NCBI GenBank assembly: GCA_017311185.1
Contig: JAESUZ010004534.1
Coordinates: 2,627,501 to 2,691,500 of the forward strand
From: Proteles cristata cristata
Lineage: Eukaryota > Chordata > Mammalia > Carnivora > Hyaenidae
DNA length: 64,000 nt
Direction of reading: 5' to 3'
The notes beneath the pieces were generated by a model. The model did no database searches. It was not told the DNA's origin and was given only the letters and a program-made list of their open reading frames with translations. Positions 12,270-24,395 of this stretch are shown here, in pieces; the first letter of the stretch is position 1, and every line of letters starts with the position of its first letter. The translations under genes were made by a program, and so were the position numbers.

Positions 12270-13230
12270 TTCTTAATTAAACACATATTTATTGAGTGCC
12301 TATAGTGTGTCAGTGGAGATACAGTAATAAACAAAACAAACAAAAATCCCTAACCTTATGGAATTTATATTCTAGAGAGGGAAAAAGAAGGTAAAGCAAT
12401 ACATCTATAAAATATATAGTATGCGAGATGGTGATAAGTGTTTAGAAGTAAAATCATACAGACACAAAAAGAGTCTGAGGACAAAGAGAAAATGTAATTT
12501 CAAAAACAGAAGGAAAGGAAAAGCCTCAGGGAAAGGTCACTCCTCACTAACATTTGTGCAAAAGCCTCTAGGAAGTGACCAAAGGGGTGACTACGTGGTG
12601 GGAGGGCAGACAGCTACAGGCAAAGGAACAGTGTACAAAATTCCCTGGATGTGGAAAGCTTCCTGCCTTTTCAAGCCGCAAGGAATGCTACATTATTAGG
12701 ATGCATGCAAAGGAAAGGGTAGTAGAGAGCAGGATGGAGAGTGGGACCAATCTGTACTTACCAGAGTCTGAGCGGAGTCAAGAATGGTAGTGTACATTTG
12801 TTAGAAGGGATCTGATAATAAGTATATTTTTAAGATAGAGGCAACAATCAGGTGTGAGGTGCGAGGAAAACATATCAGGCAAAGATGGCTCAAGGTTTTT
12901 AGACTGAAGGAAACAGATGGCATTCGGCAAGAACATTATGGACAGAACAAATTTCTCTGAGGGGTAAGGGAGTCACAGTTTGGTTTTTGGACTTCCTAAA
13001 TTTGAGCTGTCTCTTAGAAACCCAAGTAGAGATGTCAGGAAACCACTTGATTCCAGAAGACAGAAGTCTAGAGTTCAGAGGAGAGTTCCAGGCTGGAACA
13101 GTTGATTTAGAAAGTGTTAGTGTATAGTTGGTACTTGAAACATGGAATCATCTAACAAGAAGTATATTTATCATAAGACAAGTGTATTTATCTTGAGGGG
13201 AGGGTATAAGAAAAAGCCGGATGATCCCTA
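12270..13230 (+). repeat. Ancient mammalian interspersed repeat fragment (family uncertain)
   Basis: Begins with the widespread mammalian signature ATTTATTGAGTGCCTATAGTGTG, with interruptions afterwards. It continues through 'gataca gtaataaacaaaac', 'ccctaaccttatgg', 'gtgataagtg' and 'aagtagagatgtcagg', in the order I recall for an old LINE-like repeat. It is highly diverged. I recall the consensus but not its family name with certainty. Confidence 0.5.
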
Positions 13231-13687
13231 TTTCCAATTAGCCTAAAGACTTCAAGAAACAGGGATAAAGATGAGTCTCACAGGATTATCTTTATGACTT
13301 TACTTCTCTCCCATCCACACAGCACATTAACATAGTCATATGTTAATTGAATGAAGTCAAGTTGAATGAAGGTTTGCTTTTGTGAATGGATCCTTTAGCC
13401 AAAATTAACAAAACGCCCAAACTCAAAATGGAATAAATGGGAAGATAGCTATTTACCTCACATAACAATAAACCTAAAGCAGACCCAGGGCAGGGTACAG
13501 GGCTCACCTAGGCCTCCCTGTGATTCTAGTGCCACTGTTCTTTCCTGCATCAGCTTAGGCTTCAGGGAACTACCCAGATGGTCACAGCTGCTCCTAACCT
13601 GGCACCCAGATGTCCAAGAACAGAAAAACAGATCATTTATTAGAAGAGTATAAAGAACAGTTAGAAATGGTGAGGAGCTAGAGAGAT

Positions 13688-14025
13688 TTATTTCAGAGAA
13701 TGGGTAACGCAGACACAGAAGTTGACAACATAATCAAGAAGGAAGTGATTCAGGAAAGATGTCTCAATGCCTTTGAGCTCATTAAATACAGAATACATTT
13801 TTCAAATACTTCTAATTACTCTTTTTTCCTTCTATTGTTTGCCTCAACACAACCAATCTTTCAAACCATTTTACTTAGTATCCTCTTTCTCTATCTCCAT
13901 TGCTTTTTCAAATTTACACCAATAGCTCTCTGGGCCTGCTGCATAGCTATTGTCATAGAAATGTGCTTCATTACTTCTCTGGGCACATCTTCTGGATCAT
14001 GTATGGTGATCTTTCCTAGAAAGCT
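13688..14025 (+). repeat. Diverged direct repeat, copy 1
   Basis: Similar by eye to 16492-16835. Shared anchors are GAAGT-nn-ACAACATAATC followed by AAG-n-GGAAGTGAT, and later GTGCTTCATTA. Identity is patchy between the anchors. It may be an old family I do not recognise or a local duplication. Confidence 0.45.
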
Positions 14026-15991
14026 CTGACAAGACATCCCTTCTTACATCATTGGCCCTTGCTAGATCTAATTCCCATTCATAAACCAACCAATGGCAAG
14101 AAGGTTAGATAACCATCACTAAACTAACAAAGGTTACAAGTGGCCTAGAAATATAGTGTCTCTCTCTAATGTTTGGGGGGAAGTCAGCATTTAATCATCA
14201 GGAGGAAAGAAGGAATTTGGATGCCTGATAGGAAGCCAACAGTATCTGATGCAACATGGATAAAAAAGCTTTACTGAAAACAAGGAAAGAGAAAAAAGGA
14301 CAAGTACATTACAGAAAGAAGAAATATAATTGCAAAAATTAAACAGTTATTTTACTTGAAAAGTTCTAACCTCATGAACTATAACTTCATGAAACATGAA
14401 ATATTTAGAAGATTAATTTGGATTTATAAAATAACTTATAGTACTAGCATCTTAACATTTTGATTTAAAAAGGAAAAAATATGAATTGCTATAAAGCACT
14501 ATAAAATATCACTACTTTACTTTGGAGAAATCTTAGTATTTCATAGGAACAATTTTAGAACATAAGCTGGTTGATGCAATATTTTAAACATTACACTGCT
14601 GATTTTAGGTAAATGTAAGTTTCAGTGGAGGGCAATCTGATAGGTTCCAGAGTATAAATTACTTGGACTTAAAACAGAAAATGGTGACCACCTGATCCTC
14701 AAAATGCAATTTAATGGAGCTATTACTGAAGTGAGAATATGGCAGGGCCAGATGAATGGTAGATTCGATAAATGCTGGTGATGTCAGTCCTAAAGGCAGC
14801 TTACAATTTATCCTCTGTCTATTCTCGAAGTGAGAAAACTCTAAATTGATGCTTATAAAAGCAATGTCATCCTTCCCAATCTTTCTTATTATCTCATCAA
14901 CCATGTATCACAGGTCCTCCAGATTCTGACCTTCACTTCACTTCATTTGCCTCTAATTGGGTCTCTGTCACACTAATTGCATTTGAGAAGGTTATTTTAA
15001 GAAGGCAGAGAAACATTGCATGTTATACATGTGCAGAATTGCCATTTGAATAAGGAAACTCTTCTCTCATAAAAAATTAAGTTTCTGAAAAGAAATTAAA
15101 AATGTATGGAACCATTTACTCTTTCTATCCCTGGCTAAATGATAACTAAATTTTATCCTTCATCCTGCTAGACCACTGACACAAATATATCACTGCTACT
15201 AATTTTCTGTTGGACTAGGGTAATAGCATGTGTGCTTTCAATTTCTATATGATGTTTATTGTTTTTTATTACTGTTGTTTTTGTTAATGAAAAATCACTT
15301 AGTAAATAAGATTATCATTATTTGTGTCAGCATACAGGTTTCTCTAGTAATGAGACTATCAGGTGGTTTGGCAGAGCTCTTTCTCTCAGGGAAGATATCT
15401 CTTACTCATTTTAACTTAGATTTGAAACACTAATCTCTCCTCAATTCTTTAAAAATAACTACAAATTAATTATAAAGCTGCACCAAGAAGTAATACAAAT
15501 CCTTTAAAGGAACAAAATGGATAAACTAATTGATACTTCATGAACTATTCACCTGAAGCTTTTCTGTCATATTAAAATAGTCTTCTCAAGGTCAGAGTTG
15601 GTATAATTTATAAGAATTATTATATCCTTTTTCTCTGGAAGTTTGAAATATAAGTTGGAGTCAGTTTCTGAGAGAAGCTATTATAATCTGACAAAATAAC
15701 TTATGGAAAAATGATGAGGAAAACATTAATTAAAGCTTCAAGATTATGCACCTCTAGCCATCTTTCCTGAACCTTCCTGATTGCAAAGTGATCATATATT
15801 ACTGACTGTCTGATAATGAATGAGTCATCATTGGAACTCAAGGTATTTCAACATGAAATAAAGTGCCACTTTTGGCATCCTGTACTGAATGTGTTCTTTG
15901 CGATAGAGTTTCACTTTTTATTTATAAAGATATACTTTGCCATTAGAGCCCAATTACACTGATGCACATATTCCAAATTTTTAGCTTAGTG

Positions 15992-16082
15992 AAAATTTAA
16001 TCAAACTATAATCTTAAAATAATTATAATCTTTTTAAGCTTATAAATTTAAAGAATAAAATTTAATCAAACTATAATCTTAA
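15992..16082 (+). repeat. Perfect 26-bp direct repeat with 39-bp spacer
   Basis: Positions 15992-16017 and 16057-16082 are identical; each starts AAAATTTAATCAAAC. The spacer is AT-rich. This fits replication slippage or a small local duplication. Confidence 0.85.
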
Positions 16083-16491
16083 TGCTGCTAACAAGATCAC
16101 AGTATAAAAATGAAAGTATGTACTGAAAGCATGTGGTACAGTGTCATAACTAGAGCAAGCACATGTTAAACACATACCTAAAACAAAGTCTCAGTTCATT
16201 GTGATGACAGATTCTACCCTTTGCAATAAAGCAGCTGCCTAATGTGGATTAGAAAAGTTGTTCTTTCCTGAACAAAAGACTAACCAGTTTGCCATCCTCT
16301 TCACAGGATATTCACTATCCCATCAGTTCTATTTAGTCAAGTTTATGACAGGTGGCTGCTGCAGTAGTTGCCACACACTGAATTTGGTCCATCTTAGCTT
16401 GAGTAAGAGGCAATGCAACTCTTAGTGAGGGAGTATGTGAGCAGACCCCATCCCCACCCCATTGCCAGTGCACAAAAGTGAGGAGATGAAG

Positions 16492-16835
16492 GGGTTTATT
16501 TCAATGAATGTCCCATATAGAAGTCAACAACATAATCAAGAGAGAAGTGATAGAAAAGAAAAAAACACACACACACAATGTTGCCCTTGTATCAAAAGAG
16601 TGGTGAATACATTCTACACATTTTTCCTAGTTCCCTTTCCCTTTTCCTTATATAGTCTGTCTTTACAGATCTGTCTCTCAAGATCATTACCAAATTTCTT
16701 CAAATTACTTTTCAGTTTCCTCCCTTCTGGTCCTCTATCCTCTTGCTTACCTTGAACCAATGGCCCTTAGGGCCTTCTGCTCAGCCATCATTACGGGAAG
16801 GTGCTTCATTATTCTCCTGAGTGATATCAAATGTT
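16492..16835 (+). repeat. Diverged direct repeat, copy 2
   Basis: Partner of 13688-14025, same orientation, about 2.8 kb apart. A short CA run lies at 16563-16578. Confidence 0.45.
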
Positions 16836-17454
16836 TCCTAGCTGCCATATGCTGTTCTTTCTTAGTTTACTCCTCATTTTGTTCTAGTTCATCTTTACAC
16901 AACTTCTAAATTAAGGCTTATGAAGTATGGTAGGTAAGCTTTTTGAGCTTTGACTATTTGAAAATGGTATCTCATTACAAACTTGATTACAAGTTTGACT
17001 AAATAAAGAATTCTAGGTTAAAATAATTTTCCTTCAAATTTTTGAAACTCACTGCCTTGTTGTCTAGCACAATATCTACTTGTTGAAAAGTATATACAGT
17101 TTCAATTCCCTTGTTATGTTCTCTGGAATTATTTAGGATCTATTCTTTGCTCTTGATATTCTAAAAGTCAAAGTTTTAATCTCACTCTACCACCTCCTTA
17201 ATTTAAGAATTACAACCTGAGATAGAAAATCAATTTCAAATAATCTTAAAGACTTCTAACCCCTCCAAAATTATGTTTGAATGAGTTATTTTAAACACAA
17301 TCATACCACCACACAAACTTATCATGTCACCTCTTTAACACTAAAGAAATCAAAGAAATCACTGAATTGCATTTTCAGAATTATGTATTATGAGTAATGT
17401 TTTTGTTCACCTAAGGATCCAGTTTTATACATTGTTTCCTAAAACAAGTATCAA

Positions 17455-17950
17455 ACTAATTTATAGCACTCACTATATATTATAAAGTATTCTAAATGCT
17501 TTACAAATATTATCACATATAATCCGCTTAAGAACCCTGTGATAAAGTACTGTTATTAGCCTCATTATAAAGATAAGAGGGCACTTGGGTAGCTCAGTCG
17601 GTTGAGCGTCCAACTCTTTGTTTCAGCTCAGGTCATAATCTCATAGTCACAGGATCATGTCCCATGTCTGGCTCTGTGCTACATGTGGAGGCTGCTTTGG
17701 ATTCTCTTTCTCCCTCGCTCTCTGTCCCTCCCCCTCCCCACACTCATGCACACACATGCGCTCTCTCTCTCTCTCAAAGTAAATAAACTTTAAAATTAAT
17801 TAGTTAGTTAATTCATTAAAAGTGAGGCACAGAGAGGTTAAGCTATTCATAAATAACACACAACTGGTGACTGGATGAGTCAGGATTTCAGGATTTTCAT
17901 CCAGGAAATCTTGCTCAGGAGACCATATGCACTAAGCCATGTTGCCTCTC
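17455..17950 (-). mobile_element. MIR SINE, split by a younger SINE
   Basis: The two halves (17455-17578 and 17819-17950) together read as a reverse MIR. The left half holds TACAAATATTATCACATATAATC and 'aaccctgtgataaagtactgttattag'; the right half holds AGTGAGGCACAGAGAGGTTA. MIR was active before the eutherian radiation, so the split by a feliform SINE gives the order of events. Confidence 0.75.
17579..17818 (+). mobile_element. SINEC_Fc-type SINE inside MIR
   Basis: Head GGGCACTTGGGTAGCTCAG, a diverged older copy with a long CT-rich middle. The tail has decayed to TTAGTTAGTTAATTC-like sequence. No clear duplication can be seen. Confidence 0.85.
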
Positions 17951-18549
17951 AAGAGCTAACATATCAGACTCCTTAAACACTGCACTATGGATACACAATA
18001 AGCATTTAAACATTACAAATGAATAAAAACTCTACATGAAAATATGAGGCAATTTATACTCCCATCTTGCTCAAATTATTCCTTCCTAAAATGTGTAAAT
18101 TCTCATCTACTTAGCATTTGATACATGTGGAGCCTTCATTAACTGTAAGCTGATGCTGCTATAAACCTTGCTATATAATGAGGCCCTCAGAAGAAAACTA
18201 ACCATTTATTTCATTAGTGAACTCAACACATGTTTCCCTCTATTTTACAGATAGATCAAGCCAGGATAAATGCTCAAGACCATACAATTTCCAGAAATTT
18301 AAGATGCTAGGTGTCCTTTTCAGTCACAATAGTATATGTATTGACTGATATTTGATTCTGAAACTTACCCTTTTCACTAGATTTTTGTTTTAAATAATAA
18401 AAAACTCAGAAGTAATACTTTGAAGATGTTGGAGTTTTTTTAGATCTTCTTATATACTTTTCATAGTCATTGTATGCAATTGTACCTTTTATTTTATCCT
18501 CTCCATCCAATAGCCAGTTCCTACCTTAGGGAATCACTCTGGTACCTTT

Positions 18550-18960
18550 GGCCTAAATGCCCTAAGTTCTAGTTCTATCTCTGACTCTTGGTAGCTATGA
18601 GAGACCTGACACAAATTTCCATCCTTTCTGAAACTCAGTTCCCTTATTAATAAAAGAGTAATCAGGGCACCTGGTTGGCTTAGTTGGTTAAGCGTCTGAC
18701 TCATGGTTTTGTCTCAGGTTATGATCACACGGTTTGTGGGTTTGAGCCCCACCTTGGGCTGTGTACTGACAGCATGGAGTCAGCTTCAAATTCTGTGTCT
18801 TCTTCTCTCTCTGCCCCCTCCCTGCTCTCTCACTCTCTCTCAAAAATAAATAAATAAACATTAACAAGAGTAATAATAATTCTTCTCTTGAATATTTGTT
18901 GTGAAGATTAAAAGCATTACACATGAAGGATTCGATCCAGAATAAACACTCAATAAACAG
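18550..18960 (+). mobile_element. MIR SINE, split by a younger SINE
   Basis: The left part (to 18662) carries CTGAAACTCAGTTCCCTTAT. The right part (from 18875) carries GTGAAGATTAAAAGCATTAC and ends with the usual CACTCAATAAAC. Together they follow the MIR order. Confidence 0.7.
18663..18865 (+). mobile_element. SINEC_Fc-type SINE inside MIR
   Basis: Head GGGCACCTGGTTGGCTTAG, ending AAATAAATAAATAAACATT. The 9-bp AAGAGTAAT occurs on both sides (18654-18662 and 18866-18874), and its right copy continues the MIR. Confidence 0.9.
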
Positions 18961-20162
18961 CCCTTTTTCTATGTCAGTAGTGTGTTAAGAAAAAGAAAGT
19001 GCACTGTGTCTTTAAATGAAAATAGCCTAAGTGGAAATTTTACTATAAATTCTTTATAAATTATACTTTATTATAATTCTTTCAAAGTTTGAAAAAAAAA
19101 TCAGGAGATGATTCCTGGAGTAAATGCTCTATATTCCAATCCATAAAAATGAATAACTTCTCAAGGATGAGATTTGTTAAATTGTTCATTTGGGATGAAA
19201 TTAAGCAAAGTGAATACTAGGCAAATTTTAATGATTTCTTCCCAAATGCAGATTTCTAATTATAATTACTGAGCAGATCCTTTACTCCCCTTGTCCATAT
19301 TAACAACCACATCTTTAAAAATTGTTTCAACCCCCTACTAGTCAAAGACACACATTCAGCATTCTCTTTTTAGAAAGACCTTCAGGGCTTCAATACTTCT
19401 ATGAACAATTAAATTATTCTGAGGGTCCCTGGGTGATTAGCTTTCTCCAAGTTGTTAATTAAGAAGATTTATAAGATATACCAAAGACAATTATAAGCAG
19501 CCTACTTTGAAAGATATGACTTTTCTAAGTTTGGTCTTGCTTTCAAGTATCTAAAGAAAGAATTTGAATTGGTTATAAATGAAGTGTTTTTGTCCCTGAC
19601 ATTGCCCATTCAATCAATCTGAAGCTAATGACAGAGGCCTGAATTCACAAGGCAGAAATAAAATGGTGTTTTCTCACATGCTAAGAACAATGACCAGTAA
19701 ATGAGTCATTTTCCTTACACAGTCATACACTTAATTTCCCATGCTCTCTGTTGCATAACTGGTAAGTGATCATTTTCTGTGTACATAAACAGTCAGTATT
19801 TCCTTAAGAAAGAAATATCTTATTCAATACCAATATCAAAAAGAAATATTAGGAAGATATGATTCACTTATATCTTATGAAAAGTAGTAATGCTAGAAGT
19901 GTCTGCTGCATGTCATCTTTTCTTCTGTTCGTGATTTTTTTTTGAGCAAACTTATAAACACCAACACCCTAAAGTATCCTTTAAAAAATAGTGCCTGTGT
20001 ATACGCCTTTAGTTTCGTAAGGAATTGTATAATTTAGATTTTGTTTTAGATTTAGTTTTCTAAATACCTTCGGTTATTAAAGTTATCCAAATGCAAATAT
20101 AGAAGTGTGACACATAATATTAAATTGTCAAAATATAAAAGCTTTGCCTTAATTCCGTTCTT
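18961..20162. other. Low-copy sequence
   Basis: No repeat family or gene recognised. A 23-bp word at 19300-19322 recurs at 20827-20849. Confidence 0.4.
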
Positions 20163-20180
20163 AACAATTCATAGTAAGGA

Positions 20181-20400
20181 GGGACCCCTAGGTGGCTTAG
20201 TCGGTTAAGCGTCCGACTTTCGCTTAAGTCATGATCTCGCGGTTCGTGGGTTCGAGCCCCGCGTCGGGCTCTGTGCTGACTGCCAGCTCAGAGCCTGGAG
20301 CCTGTTTCAGTCTGTGACTCCCTCTCTCTCTGACCCTCCCCTGCTCATGCTGTCTCTCTCTCTCTCTCTCTCCTAGAAATAAATAAAACATTAAAAAAAA
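20181..20400 (+). mobile_element. SINEC_Fc-type SINE, young
   Basis: Near-consensus copy with an 18-bp perfect duplication AACAATTCATAGTAAGGA (20163-20180 and 20401-20418). It has CpGs in GATCTCGCGGTTCGTGGGTT and GCGTCGGGCTC and ends TCCTAGAAATAAATAAAA plus poly(A). The preserved CpGs and exact duplication suggest recent insertion. Confidence 0.96.
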
Positions 20401-20418
20401 AACAATTCATAGTAAGGA

Positions 20419-22931
20419 ATTAATCCAAAATGGACACAAACAAATAAAAACACAATATTCATCATCACATAAGCTATATCAAGTATAATTATAGAATATT
20501 TGGGTATCATTTAAATTAGTAAATACTATAGATCAATCAAAAGTTTTGAACTCTGTTCCAAAAAATAACTGTTCTTATAAGGAAATGTTAATAAGTAAAA
20601 AATATATAAATTAATATTATAATATGGCCCAATATATATTCATATATCAGTATTTGTACATATTTATATTAAATATACTATATATATATATACTATATAC
20701 TGTACTATATACACTATATATATGTTCATTAGTTTATGTAAAGAAATATATAGGTGCATAAATATATATGAAATAATGAAAGGATATATACCAAAATGTC
20801 AATAGTGTTACTTCCAAATGGTACAATTAACAACCACATCTTTAAAAATGTAATAATCTTTTTATGTCACTGTTTTTTCCATGTGCTATATAATGAATAT
20901 TTTTTTTGACAAACAATATATATTGTTTTGATTTAGGACAAAAAGCTCAGACATTGAAATAAAAATTCTCAATAACACTTGTGCTAGAGGCTTTGGTAGT
21001 TATGGCAAAGATAGCTAATTACTTTCTCATATCTAATCTTTATCTCTTTACTGGAAGAGTAGTAGGAAACCCTACCTGCTGCCTGGAATTAAGTTCTGCC
21101 TTTTCTATCTTCCTGTGTAGCTGGGCATGGCCATGTGGCTAGGTCTAAGCCAAAGGAATGTGAATAGAAATCCTTCCCTTAATGAAAGCTGATGGAATGG
21201 GAAAAGCATATTTTTGTCCTTCCACATTTTCTTCTATGCATGGCCTGCAACAAAGGAGATGGCCTTGAAGACGAGGCCAACTAAACTGGCAGAGCTTAGC
21301 CTCAGAGGATCCTGGGTCCCTTTAGGCCAGGAAGCCAATATTCCAACCCTAGACCGTTTTTGTGAGAGAAAGAAATAAACTTGTATCTTGTTTTGGTTGT
21401 GTTCTTTGGGGATTATTCTCTTCTGTACACCTGCTACAGTCCCCAACATTGGTCCCTAGCAACCTCAACAGTTATACTAATGGGCAGCAGCAGCAGTAAA
21501 AATTTATTTAGCAACTTTAGAAAAATAGATGTCATATTTGCCCATAGAGACAAAGGAAAAAAAAAATCAACAGGACACACATGGCAGTAAGACCTGGAGC
21601 TATTTATAAGATATCTGAAGGAGGTTGCATTCCCACATAACACGTGGCCATTTTTACTGATAATATTCTTGCTACAGCTCACTAAACCTTTAAATGGTAT
21701 TGGTTCACTCCATCAGCTTATTCTTCCTGAAAGACAAGTAAAAATCTCTAAGTGTTCTTTTCTTCAAACTTTCTCCATAGATGCAATATGAAATTAATTT
21801 TTGTGAACTGATCATTTCCTTAAAAAGTGCAGTTTCTCCCTATCAAGCTATACTATTTCATGTTTAATTGCTGCATTACAGTATTTTTAAATTACTAACA
21901 TTTTCTCAATCCCTAATGAAATTTCAAAAGTGAAATCTATACTAGGCTTAATTTATGACTGTTTAATTGTATGATGACTTCCTCAAGAACTTTGGGTTTC
22001 ATTTGTCTAACAGTTTGAGTTTAAAGTTTTTAAAACACAATGAAACATTTTTAGTATTTTATTCCAAATGAGAGAACAGTTCAGCATTTCTCTCGTTTCC
22101 ATTCTACCAAACTCTGTCCCTCTGCCACAAACCTACCATACTTACCAAGTTCTAGAACTGAGTTTGCCTCATTTTTGTTATCAGTATTTTGGTTCACCTT
22201 CTGGGGCTGGAATCCTTTCTATAAGTGGTTACATGTTGCAAGTTTGTCCTTCCCAGGAGCTTGAACTCTTCATCATACCCCAGTGACTGGATAGTGTTCT
22301 TCCTAGAATTGGGATGGAGGCTGCACCTGACCTAGTTCAGTGTCTGTGTCACTCTCTACTATGATAGCCAGCTCAGCTGAAGCATGTGGTCATCATAGCC
22401 CTTAACGACAGATTTAAATCACTGAATGCCCAACCCTAGATTTAGTTCCTTTGACCACTGCTGAGATTCTACCTTTCCTTTCAGGCAAGTTCATCCAAGA
22501 AACAATCACCTAGGATTTCAATTTTTCTTTTATTGATTTTATAAATCAGTGACAGGAAGATAATTATGATTTGGTAATAATACCAAAATCTAAATGGCTT
22601 AAATATTCCCGTGCTTCATGAGTTAGCCCAGAATTACCAATAAATGATTATGCAACAGTCCAGACAGAGATAGAAAGAGATGAGAAAATAACATAGAATC
22701 ACATACCGGCTATCAAATATTTTATTAACTAAAAGTAAGTTGCATAGTCATGCTTAACTTTAAGAGACTAGAAATCTCAATCCTGCAGTATACCCAGAAT
22801 GAGAAGAGAACAAAGTGTTATAGACACCGTTAATGTCCACCACATCTTGCTAGTTACAGTACTTATATCATTAACTTTTATTATCATAATGTCACTATAA
22901 CATTATTTATTAAGAACTAAAACAAAAATAT
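20419..22931. other. Low-copy sequence
   Basis: AT-rich at first (TATA tract at 20630-20722), then ordinary low-copy DNA. No gene or recognisable repeat is supported. Confidence 0.4.
20630..20722. repeat. TA-rich low-complexity tract
   Basis: Interrupted TATA-type repeats, including ACTATATATATATATACTAT. They could extrude as a hairpin. Confidence 0.8.
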
Positions 22932-23165
22932 TAATAATTGCTTATACTTATTGAGCACATACTGTGTGCCTTATGTACCAGATTTTACATCTGAGCATTT
23001 TACATAAATATATTAATTCTCAAAACAATCTTAGGCACAATTGGGACATTTAGATAAGATGGAATTGAGGCCCAGAAAATATTAGCAATTTGCCCAAGGT
23101 CACATAGCTGGTAAGTGGCAGACCCAGAATTTAATCTAGTTCTGTAGAACTCTAAAGATTTTGAA
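22932..23165 (-). mobile_element. MIR SINE
   Basis: Reverse MIR with signatures in order: TATTGAGCACATACTGTGTG, 'attgaggcccag', 'caatttgcccaaggtcacat', 'agctggtaagtggcagaccc'. The central core is well kept. Confidence 0.85.
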
Positions 23166-23756
23166 ATTAACAAAGTTAAAGATTTATGGATATCAGTCAG
23201 AAAGAAATTTTATGTCTACATTCCAAATCCTAATAGGTAAGCCTTTGAGCATGTAACTTCTAGGAGAGGTTGTTGTACTACATAAAAGAAACCAAGCTGA
23301 GACAACACAAATTAAGAGATTCCAGCTTAGGCTGAAAAACTGAATGAGATCATGAGGTGATATTTAACCTGTGTATGCTCAGATGATCAAAGACTAATTC
23401 ACATGGACATAGGAGAGCCAGGCAGAGTACAGACAGCAACTCAGATAGAGAGAAATGACTCAACAAAAATGTGTAGAATGCAAGACCTGAGGTGCCTGAG
23501 GACAAGATTTTTGTTCATTTTAGCAGAAACCATAATTTCATGGTCTTAAGCCACTTTCTACCCTAGAGAAGGATATGATTCTGAGCATTAACTGCCAAAA
23601 GATCTGGAAATTAATTTTATAATGTGATCTTTCATTTGGTATGAATACTGGGTAGGGGGTTCAAATAAAAAGTGAAGTGAAAGAGGAAAGTGTAATGCAT
23701 GAGTGATATGTGTATATATAACATATTCTAGAGTAGAAAGGGATTCAAGTAGAAAC
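23166..23756. other. Low-copy sequence
   Basis: No recognisable feature. Confidence 0.4.
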
Positions 23757-24010
23757 CATTGTCTTAGTTTAGGCTGCTCTACCAGAATACTATAGACTGG
23801 CTGGCTTGAACAACAAACATGTATTTCTCATAGTTCTGAAGGCTTGAAGTCCAATATCAATGCTCAAGAGAGCATTACCTGTACCCTAACAATGAGGAAA
23901 AATTAGATAATCCACAAAATCATAACTTTATGAGAGTTCATTAGGGAGCTAAATTTACAAGGCAACAGGGTGAACTGAATTCCAGAATGAAGAGTCTCTG
24001 TGAGGATAAA
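23757..24010 (+). repeat. Ancient interspersed repeat (same family as 29906-30265)
   Basis: Begins GTCTTAGTTTAGGCTGCTCT, then 'actatagactggctggctt', 'atttctcatagttctgaagg'. It is a familiar mammalian repeat with a conserved start, but I cannot name the family with confidence. Confidence 0.6.
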
Positions 24011-24395
24011 TGAGATGTATAAAGTGATGTTCTTTTGGCACAACACAAGAGAAATGAACTGCCATCATCAGAGTAGTCTAGAAGAAAATAGCTAAAATAT
24101 TAACAAATTCTTAAAGACCAGGAATGGGTTAGCATCCCTTGGACCCTCAGACATAAACTGAGATTGTACTCAATACAACATCTTTTCCTCTGACCTCCAT
24201 TAAGTGCTCACAGTAAAGATTAGGGGCAGAGAACAACTTAGAGAGAGCACAGGGCGGTACACAAATGAAGCCCAACCTTCTTTCTTAGTCTTTTTTTTTT
24301 TTTCCTTAGATACCAATAACTTTAGGCTGCTGGAGGAAGGGCAATAAACCCTTCCACCCCCAGGTCCCAGGCAATAGTGAAATGCAATCAAGGGA
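24011..24395. other. Low-copy sequence preceding L1-B
   Basis: Contains a poly(T) of about 14 near 24290. No duplication partner of the L1-B 3' flank was found here. Confidence 0.4.

Larger units (their letters stand above)
13231..17454. other. Low-copy stretch with a diverged direct repeat
   Basis: About 4.2 kb with no SINE or L1 recognised. It holds the repeat pair 13688-14025 / 16492-16835 and the short repeat at 15992-16082. The stretch 16850-17160 (containing GAATTCTAGGTTAAAATAAT) resembles another old interspersed repeat. No gene is supported. Confidence 0.4.

Noticed and set aside
13700..14029. 109-codon frame with hydrophobic stretch
   Set aside because: Within a diverged noncoding repeat pair; the partner copy does not preserve the frame.
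20181..20400. tRNA gene at SINE heads
   Set aside because: SINEs carry tRNA-derived A and B boxes but lack a full cloverleaf and mature tRNA ends.
22068..22286. 72-codon frame
   Set aside because: No motif and no splice or promoter support; expected by chance over 64 kb.
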